The position numbers were made by a program, and so were the translations under genes. From contig CM073562.1 of NCBI GenBank assembly GCA_037074615.1, positions 16,539,001-16,603,000 on the forward strand: a DNA stretch of 64,000 bases, in the 5' to 3' direction. Each line of letters starts with the position of its first letter. Positions within the stretch are counted from its first letter, which is position 1. The stretch is from Leucaena leucocephala (taxonomy: Eukaryota; Streptophyta; Magnoliopsida; Fabales; Fabaceae). The notes under the pieces are model-generated. The model was given only the letters and a program-made list of their open reading frames with translations, was not told where the DNA came from and made no database searches. Shown piece by piece: positions 45,997-57,961 of the stretch.

Positions 45997-48280
45997 ATGG
46001 CGGACGACGACTACAATGACATCGATATGGGGTGCTCAGTGCTCTTCCTTCATCTATTCTTCTTCCATACTTAGACGTGCATAAAAACAAGGGTTTTCTC
46101 TTTCCAAATCAATCTACGCTTTTGAATATACTTCTCTAGAATTTACTTAACATAACACCCAATACATTTATTTGAGTTGAAATTAACATCTTTTGCTAAC
46201 TTTGAGGTCATAATTTCTTTCGGTCTTTAAAGACTGAATCTTTTTTCGACCATCCTCCGGTGGGTTACTTGTACCCAAACAACTACATAACCTAAATTCA
46301 CCTTATGCATCTGCACTGCAAGTTTTAGATTCATTATTATACATGTTTCATTGAAAGAGACTGCTGATGCAGATATGAAGATGAACCGCCAGAGCCTGAG
46401 ATTGAAGTAGGGAATTCTGTCTCTTATGCCTTTTTGCCCCTACATATTTTATGGAACTTTATTATCGAATAATTATGTGTTGAAATTACTGGGGAACAGG
46501 AAGGTGCTGAGGAGGATGTGGAGAACAATAACAACGATGACATAACTGGAGAGCCTCTTGAAACTGAGGATAAGGAAGAACAACCTGTAGAACGGCCGAG
46601 GAAGACATCCAAATATATGACAAAATATGAGCGTGCCCGAATTTTAGGTACTCGTGCTGTCCAAATCAGGTTCGCCTTTTAACTTTGTTAACTCAAGATT
46701 CTGCTGATCATATCTTTGTCAAAGTATATCACGTTTTTCATTGGTTGAGCAGTATGAATGCACCTGTCATGGTTGAGTTGGAGGGTGAGACCGACCCTCT
46801 TGAGGTAATACTGCAGTACCACATTTAATATATCAGTTCTTCTGTATATTCTGAAATTTTTGTTTTTATATGCATTGGAATTTCCCTTCTAAACTTATAA
46901 TCTCAAAATCAAGCTTCCAGCCATTTTTCAGTTTGTCTGGTGCCTTTCATTTTTTACAATGTGGGAAAGTAGTCTCTAGGCTTGAATTCACATTCTCATT
47001 GGGCATTGTGATTCTCTTATTGCACGCATCTCTTTAAGAGCCTCACTTTGACCATTGTAGTGTTCTTTCCTTTTTATTTTTTTCATCTAGCTCATTTTCG
47101 AGGACAGGGTCACTTTTAGGGGGAAATGATAATAGTAACACTGGTATGAATGGAAAATGAGAAGATTATGTCAAAGATTGGAAAGCTGAAGAAGCAAGGA
47201 AGCCACAGTGGAAATTGGATTGCTATATGAACTAAGAGGTCGTTGTTCATGGTTTGCTTAATTGGACAAAGATAGAAGAAGAATGGATGAGTTGTCCAAG
47301 CTGTTATTAATTCTGCTAGCAGCCAAATTTTCCATTTATATAAGCAGAGCCAAGTGTTAACGATAGTAGTGAATAATTTGGAGAATTTAGTTAATAGAAT
47401 TGTAGTCGATTTCTTGACTTAAAGTAGGAAGTGAGAATTGTTTTCCATTTGCTTTATTTGTTCTCCCATCATTTTTCCATTCTTCCAACCAAACATGGTC
47501 ACAATAACCAAGTATATATGTCGATACTCAATAGATCTCGCTTCCCTCAACTGGGCGGAGTAAATAGATATGTGTACTTTGGATGTGGGGATTATTGGTG
47601 TAATTAAAATATATGTGCACCCTATTCTTTAATCTGCAAATAATATGGAAAATAATGTGGGAAAATCAGTTTTCCTCACTCAGGTTTATTTTTACATTAC
47701 GCCTGACTCATAATCTCTTCTACCTTGAATTTTTATTCCAACTTTAGCTTGACTGGATAAGATGCTATTTATTCCAACCTAGTAATATAAAATGATCCAT
47801 GTCCATTTTCGGATTGTGGAAATTTATGTTTACCTTGTCAGGTACACTCTTATGGAGTTCAATAGCTTGTTACATCAAGCCGAATTGCTGTTTGATTCCA
47901 CTTTATCCTTATATATTTGTTTAGTGCCAGGCCAATTCCTCCATGTTTGAGTTATTTTTTTCTGTTTTGTCATGCAATAACTCCTCATTCTTAGAGTTTT
48001 ATCAAAATTCAAGGGTCTGATATCTTCTTCCAACTGCTTAGATTGCTATGAAGGAGCTTCGAGAGCGAAAGATACCATTTACTATCCGTCGCTACTTGCC
48101 TGATGGAAGGTAGATGCTGTGCATTATAGAAGTTGGGGCTTTCTCTGGTCTTACAGAAACTTGGCATTTATGTGAATCTCATGTGTTGTTGTTTCTTGTG
48201 AAATTTGCAGCTATGAGGACTGGGGAGTTGATGAACTGATTGTGGAAGACTCCTGGAAGAGGCAAGTGGGTGGTGACTGA
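45997..48280 (+). CDS. NRPB6A: RNA polymerase common subunit RPB6 (NRPB6)
   Basis: Six exons: 45997-46031, 46373-46406, 46500-46669, 46753-46804, 48042-48109 and 48211-48280. All GT-AG and in frame, 142 aa against 144 for Arabidopsis NRPB6A as I recall it. The N-terminal half is acidic (MADDDYND, then E/D-rich). The conserved C-terminal half contains [59 protein letters not shown] and ends [18 protein letters not shown]6 is shared by RNA polymerases I, II and III (and plant IV and V), is the counterpart of bacterial omega, and helps assemble and clamp the largest subunit. The first exon encodes only 11 residues plus two bases, so exon-blind gene finders can miss it. Intron 4 is unusually long (1237 nt). 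Confidence 0.97.
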
Positions 48281-50546
48281 TTTGATCTGAGTTGACAAAT
48301 GGGCCGTGGAAAAGGAGTAAAAGAAACTAAGAAAGTACCTATTTTTTCAGGGTTACAATTCAGTTTATGTATTTTGGTTATAAATAAATGGGTATAGTGC
48401 AGATAAGATGGGTGGCTTGGGATTGAATTCTTGTTTTAGAGTTTGGAGATTCAGCTTGGCTTTTATTAGCGTGAGTTTATGATCCTTGCTCATATTCTGA
48501 AAGTGACTTAACCTTTACTCACTCGCCAAATGCTGCCCCTTGTCATTTGCGTCTCCTTTCTTCTTAGCTCCCATTCTATCGACTGTGGTGTTTGTTTGTG
48601 AAATCAGGTTGCAGTACTGTCTCTGAAATGGACCTTATCATGGGCCCAAAAGTTCCCTGAGAAATTACACCTGCATTTTAGTTACTCACAACATATGTAC
48701 CAAAAAAAAAAGTTTCTCACAACATATAGTAAATAAATATTCGAATATTTTTAACCGTTGGGAGAATTTCTCAAATTTAGACCCAAATGCGTTTTAAACA
48801 AGATTATGTCTAATAAAAAGATACCTAGTAAAAAATAAAATAAAATTATATCCGTATTTTTTTTAATCATTTTTCTTTTAAATTAGAGGGATATATATTA
48901 GCAATCTAAAGTTATAAGATTGGTCAAACGCTTAAACTCAATTTTTTATTTATCAAAGAGTTTTTATGTCGTTAAATTATAATAATTTTAGTTATCATTT
49001 TTCTTTCTATTTAATGCTTGCCCTAGCCAAATGTGTCATTATTTGTTAGATAGGATTATTGTAATTATAAACATAAGATATAATTTATAGTATAATTTAT
49101 ATTATAAATTAAGTTTTATATTAAGATTAAAAAGAATAATTAATTAATTGTATGGTGAAATCAATGCCCTCAAGGGCAAAAATTATTCGTTTAGAGGGAG
49201 AACATTAGTTTGTTGAGGGGTGTGCTGTTTTTGAGCATTAATGTGTAAAAAACGAGTCAAAGTCAAACAGGAAATTCCTTAAGGCCCGAAATAACCAACA
49301 TTATTTAATACAAAACTGAAGCATCAACATCTATTATTGCTTCTGTGAAGCCATACCTCGCCTAGATTGACTGATTACATAAACTTATTATATAAAATAT
49401 ATATATATTTCTCTTATCTTAAATACATAATAGAATCATAATTTTTTTCAATCTCCCTCTCTCTCATTTAATATCTTTTATTATATTATTATCGTTAATT
49501 TTATAATTTTTCTTATTTTATCTCTCATATTTAATATTTTTATTAAAAGCGGAGTGTTTTAAGAAAAGTCATAGATATTTTTTAAACTATAATAATAAAT
49601 AAATAATTTAACTAATTTTTTTTTAATTTTTATAAATTAATAAATTAAATCCTTATATCTTATATTTAAAATTGGAGAAAATATCCGAAATTAAAATTTT
49701 GTGAAGTACCAATCCAATTTTATAATTGGCAGAAGATATAGTTGACGAGCTACTTAAATATGAATAATATAATAATAGTAACAACAATAGTAATAACGAG
49801 GGTTGAGAATAGGGAGAGGCATAAATATTAATTGAGAATAGGGTTGATAATAGTTTTAAAACATATGAAAGAAAAGGATGATATATTAATTTTCAATCAC
49901 TATATGAAACCAAAGAATTATTGTGATTTGTACACTAAAAATAAAAGAATCTAGATGAGGAGGATTTTACAATTATATAGGTAATCTGGTAAATTTTTAT
50001 AAATGCTCTTTAAATTCTAGAATTAATATTTGAGTTATGTTTTAATTTTAATAGGGACTCATATATAATTTATTTAAATTTTTCTTTAAAAAAAATATTG
50101 AATTTTACACTTTGAGAGGCAAAGGTTGAATAATTTGGGATAAGAAATTTGAAGTTACAATATGGGATTCAACCTGCGAGATCTTTTTACTTTCACTTGT
50201 ATAAAAACTGTCATATCCATAGATCACGACACAAGAGTCATTGGGCACCATGTTTAGCTTGCTTGTTTTCTTGAACCAGTGGGTGCTCTTTTCCGCCACC
50301 ACGTTAATGTAGTGTTTTGTGGTAAAAAATCTGTATTCAACCAAATTTTTATAAAAGTCAAAAGCCCTATTTAAGATTAAGAACTTTGCACACACATCTA
50401 AATCTATTATTATGCCTCAGCCTCCTATTTTATTTTATTTTCTTGACCCCAGCATTTGCGTTTGGTAAGAAATCCACCTGCCCCCCCTTTGATTTTTCTC
50501 CCACTTTCCCCTTTCTAAGTTATAACGCTACATTTCTTTTACTGTC

Positions 50547-50786
50547 TTCAATCATTAATATATAAATTAATTAAAAAGTTAAATTTAATTTTAAATATAA
50601 ATTTTTTATCTACTTTATATCTAATATTTATTTTTTTTCTCAAATTAATTTACCTAATTTATAAATTTATAGCATAAACCTAACTATTTACTTTAAGAAT
50701 ATCATATATATTTATTATAATTAACTGATTTATTTGACTTTTTAAATACATCTAAATTAATTATGTTTTATATTAAAAATTAGGAG
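50547..50786. repeat. AT-rich MITE-like element family A, copy
   Basis: Left end TTCAATCATTAATATATAAA and right end TTATATTAAAAATTAGGAG, with related inner AT blocks. Boundaries approximate. Confidence 0.35.
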
Positions 50787-52584
50787 ATTAATTATCTAGT
50801 AATTATTCTAGAATCTACAAGTTGAGAGATACTTACTTGACGACACAATCCAAATTAATGCGGTCACATAATAATGAATTCAAATATTTATATATGAATT
50901 ATATTTTCTTAAATCGCTCAGTGGCTCATAATTAGTTGGTATTGCGTAACCTTTCTTTATAAATGAATGAACATGTGATTCTTGATCTGGCAGCTGTTTT
51001 CAATGGTAAACTTAATCGACGGGGTTTCCCTTGTCAATGGCCAATTAATTAATTTTTCCAATTATCAACAGTACGTAATTAAAATATGATTAATGACAAT
51101 TCATCAGTTAGAAGATTATTGATTATTAGGGCTTCTTTGAAAAGCAACTAATTACTCGATCCCTTCCTCTACAAGTTCTCTTACGACAGCAGGGAGACCC
51201 AATATTTCATCCCTGATTTAAGGGTTTTTTAAGCTCTGAAGAAAACTATTTTTCTAATTTTTTAAGCCAACTTAATTAAATTTCTCACTTCAGTATTTTT
51301 TTTTGAAAGAGTAAACTACTAAATTACATTAAACTGGTGAGGTCCCTTGTGAATAATGGGGCCTATTATAGATTTTATATTCTCATATTTGTTGATTCAC
51401 CTAAAAGTTGACAAATTTCCATGCCATATTTTCATTTTAAAAATTACGTCCAACTTGATAATTATGTTATCAATTATTCTTAAACAATGTTATTTAATTT
51501 TATTTAAAATTAGAAAATCTATATTGAGACGTTGAGACTTTAGAATGTCAAATATAAATCTTAAAAATTAAAAAAAAATATTAGATACAATATAATATAA
51601 TCAAGTTTTACTATTATCTTAAATGATCACATCGAGAGCATATGAACCAACAAAGTCCGCTCTAACAAAATTGATAGATGACTCAATCCTTTAAACATAA
51701 TATTTTAATCTGCCAAAAATTAGAAGGATATGAAATCAATATTACAAAAAGAGGATATGTTAGGTACAAGTACAAGATAATCCTATGATATTTTCCTCAA
51801 AGTATTAGTATATCACGAGAGTATTCACTATTATTCAATATATACAAAAGTGCAAAAAGTTTATTGCTTTGACATTGATTTAATTATGAAGAAATGCATT
51901 TTGTGGTGACATTAATTATTGAAAGGAAGAGGAAGGTGGGGACAAGATCAATGGGTTCTTATCTTTTAGGAGACCAAATTACAAAGTATGTTGATGTACG
52001 TAAATCTCCCAATAATTAAATTGCTTTCATACCCATAATTATCATTTTTCTCTGATGTTCAAGGTATTCATAACGACCCTTACAAGTTTGTCTCAAAACT
52101 AGATTGCACATCTAGTCAATTTTCCTACACATTTTTCCATTCATTACATTGAGTTGACTGATTCAAAGATATGTTATTAAAATGGTAAAACTTATGTTAA
52201 ATTCTTAAATCATGTTTGTTATTATTAATTTTAAGTAGTTTAGTCCAAGTTTTATCTTTATTAAAACTCAATCTGAGTCTGTAATCTTAACCATAATTTA
52301 AATAAAATTTATTAATAAAAATAATAATACATACATAAATGATGATATTATATGTATAAAGTTAATAATAGTTATAATATTCCTGAATTATAAATAGTGG
52401 GCTTTGTAATATATTTAAAAAATAGGTTTGGATGAAAGGACTAATTTTGATCTCCATAGAAATAAGGTGGCAAAATCTAATTTGGAATAAAGCGAACCAA
52501 ATTCCCCCTACACAGTACAACTCACGGTGAAAATATGGGGAGATGCGAGTTATCAAAGCCACACACAATAATAACATTCCATGC

Positions 52585-52604
52585 GCTCTCTCTCTCTCTC
52601 TCTC
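52585..52604. repeat. (CT)n microsatellite
   Basis: About ten CT units in the spacer upstream of the F-box/PP2 gene. Confidence 0.9.
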
Positions 52605-53564
52605 ATGTTTCTTCATTTACGTCCCTTTCATTCGCTATTAATTTACTCATATTCTTTCTCCATTACTTAATTGGACCTTTATATACAAATTTTACAAAAA
52701 TTACTTCTCACGACTAATAACTTTATAAATTACAAAAAAACTCCCTTAAACTTTTTCTACTACGTACTAATGACTTTTTAACTTTTAAAATTTAATAATA
52801 AACCTTTTAAACTTTTAAATTTGTGTATAGCTCATAACTATCAATTATATAACCCTTAATTTTATTATTGTTTTGTACATATATATAAATAATCTCCTAA
52901 ATTTTAAGTTGACTATGAGTAAATAATAAATAAAATGAACTATAAGGGAGTTATATGTGCATATATTAAAAATTAAAAAAAAAATATTATAAATTTTTAG
53001 AACAAAGAAAAACCATTTATACACGACATAAAGTTTAAAGAGTTTTTGTGGAATTTTTTTTTAAGTCAAAAGCACATAGATGTATGAATACGAGAAAAAA
53101 ATAAATAATTTATTTTTCAGTGACACAAAAACTAAACATGCACGCATTGCGGATTATGCTTTATTGTATTGGGCCTATTGGCCACAGCTAAGGGTGGTAT
53201 CTCTATTTTATTATTATTATAATTATTTAAAAATATAAACAACATAGGTTAAAGAATTTGGGTACGTAGATGTAATTTTTCCTAGAATATATACTTTTTA
53301 AAAAAATTCCTCTTTATACCTTTGTATTTGGACTCATCTATCAACTTTGTTTCTCTCTTTCTTAAAAAACCTAAACCAGATGTTAGCCTCTCTCCTCTAC
53401 AACCTTCCTAATTAATTCATCCATACGAAAATAATGAAACCAGCCTCTTCCCTTTCTTCTTCTCCTACCTCCCATCCTCTCTATCTCCTCCTCCTCCTCT
53501 ACCATTAAACCCTATATCAGATCTCTGATAAATCTCTCCTTCCATTTCTTAATTATTCTTCATC

Positions 53565-54220
53565 ATGGGGGCTGCTATTTCCTCCGCAAATTCTGATCAT
53601 GATGACGCAAGTTCTTCTTCTTCTTCATCATCGTCTTCAAGTTCTGGTCTTGGTGATATTCCAGAAAGCTGTATTTCGTCTTTGCTGATGAATTTTGATC
53701 CACCGGATATCTGTAAACTGGCAAGAGTGAATCGAGCTTTTCATCGAGCCTCTTCTGCAGATTTCATCTGGGAATCCAAGTTGCCTTCAACTTACAAGCT
53801 TCTTGCCCAGAAAGTTCTTTCTCCTCACAACATACAGACTATGACTAAGAAAGAGATCTATGCCAAACTATGTCGTCCTAATCTCATCGATGGCGGCTCC
53901 AAAGTAAGTTATTATATTCCTTCTTATCTCTGATTCTTTTCACAATTAAGTTCATCAGTTCCATCTTCTTTTTCCACGACTTCTATGGATAATACTTTGA
54001 GTTTCCCTTGTTTTCTTCTGAGACAATCAAACTGAGAGGAAGATGATACAGATTTTGATATCAACGAGTTGATTATATATATGTGTGTTTGTAGGAAATT
54101 TGGTTGGATAAATGTAGTGGACAAGTCTGTTTGCTCATATCATCAAAGTCCCTCAAGATAACAGGAATAGATGATAGAAGATATTGGAATTACATACCAA
54201 CTGATGAATCCAGGTATCCT

Positions 54221-54266
<46 letters not shown>

Positions 54267-56530
54267 GTCATCCGTTATTCGAGATAGTTATCCTAAATAC
54301 GGTTTTTTTTTTCATTCACGTAGATTCGATCCAGATCTCATATTTAAGCACATTCCACTTAGATTAACTTTTGTCGGTCCTTATACTTGTTTTCATGTTA
54401 AGTTCTTCACTTTTAAATTTAATTATCTCCTTTTTTGCAAGTAATTAAACAAATAATCTGAAGTTAGATTAATTTCTGTTTTAAATAGGCTTATTGGTTA
54501 TCGAATATAATTTTTTTTAAAATACGATTTCTTCGGGGCAGAGTAGTTGTTTAATTTTGAACGAATCAGTTCGTATATATATTGTCAAAAACTAACTGTG
54601 CTTACTTTGGGAAAATTCTTACAAGATATTTCTCCTAAAAATATCTCCTATAATCTTATTGATTATTATCTATAGATGGGCAAGTTTTGAATATTGACTC
54701 TAAAGAAAGAGGCGAAAACAATAAGATAGTGTCATTTTCAGTCTCACAAATTTAACTCCTGTTTATATCTTGAAGTAAAAGGAACTGATATAAAAAATGT
54801 TTCCAATTTTTTAATTTAATTTAATTATTATCTTTGTAAGCTGACAGTTGGAAAATAATTCTTATAAGAAAATATCAATTAAAAAAAATTAAAATTAAGT
54901 TGATAGATATATCAGGTTTATAAAGTGGTTTAGGGTTTAGAAAATCATTTATTTTGTTAATTCATGGAAACAATCGATGTTTGATTATTCTAAACCAACC
55001 ATATCCTAAACTTCCATTGACTGTCTGTCACAAACATATATATTTTTTAAAAAAGAATTGTTCCCTGAGATTATGGTGGAAGTTAAGCGTGGAATAATAG
55101 CGTTTGCTGTTGCCTGATGTTTAAGCTACAAAGCTGTCATCACACAAAATAGATATTTTATTATTTTATTATCTCAGAATGCCCAATGGGCAAACCCATT
55201 TGCTATATAAACTAATATATAAAATGAACTTTGGCATATATTCTTAGTTACTAAAACTTTAATATCTCATAGGTCACGAATAAAGCAGAAGAGTGCAAGC
55301 AATTTGATATTGGAATATTTAGTAATATCCGAAAAGGACTTTTATTTTATTTTTAAAAAAAGTCATCTTAATTAAAAATTATTTATTTATCATGTGGAAA
55401 ATAAATACAAAGTTCTAGATTTTGTAGTTGTTTTCCTTGCAACATAAGCATTCATCTTTCTTTGTATTGGAATTTGAAAATTAAAATAAAATTCCTTCTG
55501 TCTTAAGAACCCTAATTAGGACAGAGCATGTGCCTTCATCATTATGAGCATGTTAATTACTTTGGTTTAAGAAGCTAATGAAGGATTTAATGGACTATGC
55601 CTTATGGTTAAGATAATTATATTGTTACTTTATTTGTTTGGAATCCACAAGTTGTTGTTCTAAAAGCTTGTACTTTTCGAATAAAGAAGCCAAAAGTTAA
55701 ATATCTTTTTAATGTGCTTAGCTTCTTGTCACCTGTCACTAACTCGACAGTGATCCAAAATGTAGTTTTCCTCAAATCCTTTGTAATTATTCTTCAAACT
55801 TTATATGTTTAAAATCCAAAACACACATGATCACTCATAAGAAGGTGCTGAATTTATTATTACATGACCGTGCCTTTACAAAGGTAACCAATACTCAAAT
55901 CTCCTTTAAAAGAGAAAGCATATATATTTAATACTCGATAATACCTCAAATATGATGTGTTTTACGTAGGAATATGTGCTAGAGGAAAAACACACCCTTG
56001 ATTTATTTTATTTTTTTAAAAGGTTTATGCTTATTTAAAAAAAAATAAAAAACAGAGAAATAATGTGGATTTCCGGCGATTAATATTAGATGCTTGAGAG
56101 AATAAATAAAATTAACGATGATTTTTGAAATTGCAGGTTCGAGAGTATTGCATATCTGCAGCAAATGTGGTGGGTCGAAGTGGTAGGAGAAGTAGAGTTG
56201 GAATTTCCCGTTGGTACGTACAGTCTATTTTTCAGGCTCCAATTGGGTAAGGCCTCAAAGAAATTGGGCCGACGCATCTGTAATATGGGCCAAGTTCATG
56301 GATGGGACATCAAGCCCGTCCGATTTCACCTATCCACATCCGACGGCCAGAAATCCCTCACCGAGTCTTTCTTGAAAAGCCCTGGAGAATGGGCCCACTA
56401 TCATGTTGGAGACTTCGTAGTAGAAAGCCCAAACAGGCCCATTAACATAAAGTTCTCATTGGCCCAAATCGATTGCACTCACTCCAAAGGGGGCCTCTGC
56501 GTTGATTGCGCCTTCATATGCCCTAACTGA
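53565..56530 (+). CDS. F-box protein with PP2 lectin-type domain (PP2-A12/A13-like)
   Basis: Three exons: 53565-53903, 54095-54213 and 56137-56530. GT-AG and in frame, 283 aa, close to the about 290 aa of the PP2-A11 to A15 group. MGAAIS is a candidate N-myristoylation signal, followed by a Ser-rich run. The F-box lies at about 29-75 ([23 protein letters not shown], given in part). From about 114 the phloem-protein-2 (Nictaba-like) domain runs to the end: [43 protein letters not shown], then a closing [14 protein letters not shown]. Members serve as SCF substrate receptors that may recognise glycans. Intron 2 is 1.9 kb and has a long (TA)n run close to its donor. Confidence 0.95.
54224..54263. 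repeat. (TA)20 microsatellite beside a 5' splice site
   Basis: A run of about 40 nt beginning only 10 nt after the intron 2 donor (54214-54215) of the F-box/PP2 gene. Retention of the intron would give a Tyr-Ile repeat before a stop codon. Confidence 0.93.
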
Positions 56531-57961
56531 AGCTTAGGGACCAATTCCCGTCTAATTAAGAACCCTTACAAGAAAATTAGGCCTTTCTTTTTTGTTTTGA
56601 GTGAAAATTAGGTCTTTCTTTGATTAATTCTGTAAATAATTGTCAGTTTGCTTAAATATTTATGCATACAGATAATGTGAATACGTAATAATCTTTTTTG
56701 TTCGCCATATTACGAAATAATATTTACTCTTTAATTTAATGAACGGGGTGCGGAATGGACCAATAATAATTTAAATAATTAATAATTGATGGAATTTAAA
56801 TTCATATTGATAACTTATTCCTATTAAATTAATATAACTTTTAAATCACGTATAAAAAAATAACTTCGAAATTAAGGCTACTGATTTTTTGTGTGCATAC
56901 CAATAGCAAGAGCATACAATTTATGAGATAAGTTAATTTAGTGTATTATTATAATTTGATTTCACGTGATAAATTAATCGTATTAATTTTAATACAATTA
57001 TATTATAGAGTAAAATGGTTAGGAGTTAGAAAGGAGTTAGAAAGGAGTTAGATTATGAATTTAGATTATTATTATATTCTAAATGATTAGGAGTTAGATT
57101 ATGAATTTAGATTATTATTATATTCTAAATGGTTAGTTGTTGTGAGCGTCACCGTCATCGTCATCGTCACTGTCATGTGTATCTGATAGAAAAAGATGTC
57201 TTTGTTTTAAAAGATATAAATAAAATCGCCGGAAAATTTTCACCCATGAGTCTCAACTTCCTTGAGCGGGACCTCCAACTGAAAATTGAGCCACAATCCT
57301 CACCTATACAATCCCGCTTTCCTCTCCCTTATACCCCAACTTCTCCTTCTCTCTCTCCCAAATCGCACTTATCTTCTGGGTTCCTTTCGATCTCTTTGAA
57401 CAAACTCAAAGGTACTTTCTTTCTCTGCTTCTCGTTTTCGACTTTCATCTGTGTTTTCTCTTTCCCCTGTTTATGTTCTCTCTTCTTAAATAAAGCTCAT
57501 GTTCTTTTTTTCTAGCACAATTTCGCCTTTTCCACGATTTTTCTTCCCCATACGCAACATAGAGTGATAAAGGCGACACGAGAATACGTACTATGTGAAA
57601 TATTTCGAAGAGGGGTAATGCATTTGCATTTGTCCTTTATAGCCAAATTTTAATGCACTTAATTTGGTAATTTTGAAATCTCTGTTTTGCTGTTATCTGT
57701 TAGTCATGCTTTTGGGCTGCCAAAGTTGTTCTTTTTATTTTTGATCGATATGTCAGTTTTTAAGTTGTAAGATGGTCTATTTCATATAAATATTATAATC
57801 ACATCTCTCTAGTGTTCTATTTCCCTATTTTCCTGGATGTAGAGCTACGCTAATGTTAATCACCGTAGTTAAGAGGACCTGTATTTTGTACTTTGTTGTT
57901 GACTTATTATATTCTGACATCCAATTTTTAACTTTTATCGTAGACTTTGGTAACTGAGAAC
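56531..57961 (+). promoter_or_regulatory. Spacer, promoter and leader of the At4g00755-like F-box gene
   Basis: 56531-56750 is probably the 3' UTR of the F-box/PP2 gene. Tandem repeats lie at 57017-57136. The stretch at 57240-57411 looks like a pyrimidine-rich leader exon ending AACTCAAAG before GTACTTTC, and a matching acceptor TCGTAG ends at 57943. So a 5' UTR intron 57412-57943 is likely (inference). A 128-codon frame at 57129-57515 crosses this and is not considered a gene. Confidence 0.45.
57017..57136. repeat. Nested tandem repeat, 46-bp and 11-bp periods
   Basis: GGAGTTAGAAA-type 11-mers come first. Then a unit beginning GGAGTTAGATTATGAATTTA at 57044 recurs at 57090 with almost no change (period 46). 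A short (CGTCAT)n run follows at about 57146-57172. Confidence 0.85.

Larger units (their letters stand above)
48281..53564. other. AT-rich spacer between RPB6 and F-box/PP2 genes, about 5.3 kb
   Basis: The first about 400 nt are RPB6 3' UTR and flank. The rest is AT-rich, with a MITE-like copy at 50547-50786. Frames such as 50105-50395 and 52362-52616 show no family resemblance. The last about 200 nt (53370-53564) are the CT-rich leader and promoter of the F-box/PP2 gene. Confidence 0.55.

Noticed and set aside
54104..54367. 87-codon frame reading through exon 2 of the F-box/PP2 gene into the TA repeat
   Set aside because: It crosses a good GT donor at 54214, and the correct exon joins in frame to 56137.
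57129..57515. 128-codon frame with an Arg-His repeat
   Set aside because: Its start is a CGTCAT microsatellite and the remainder is the CT-rich leader and start of the inferred leader intron.
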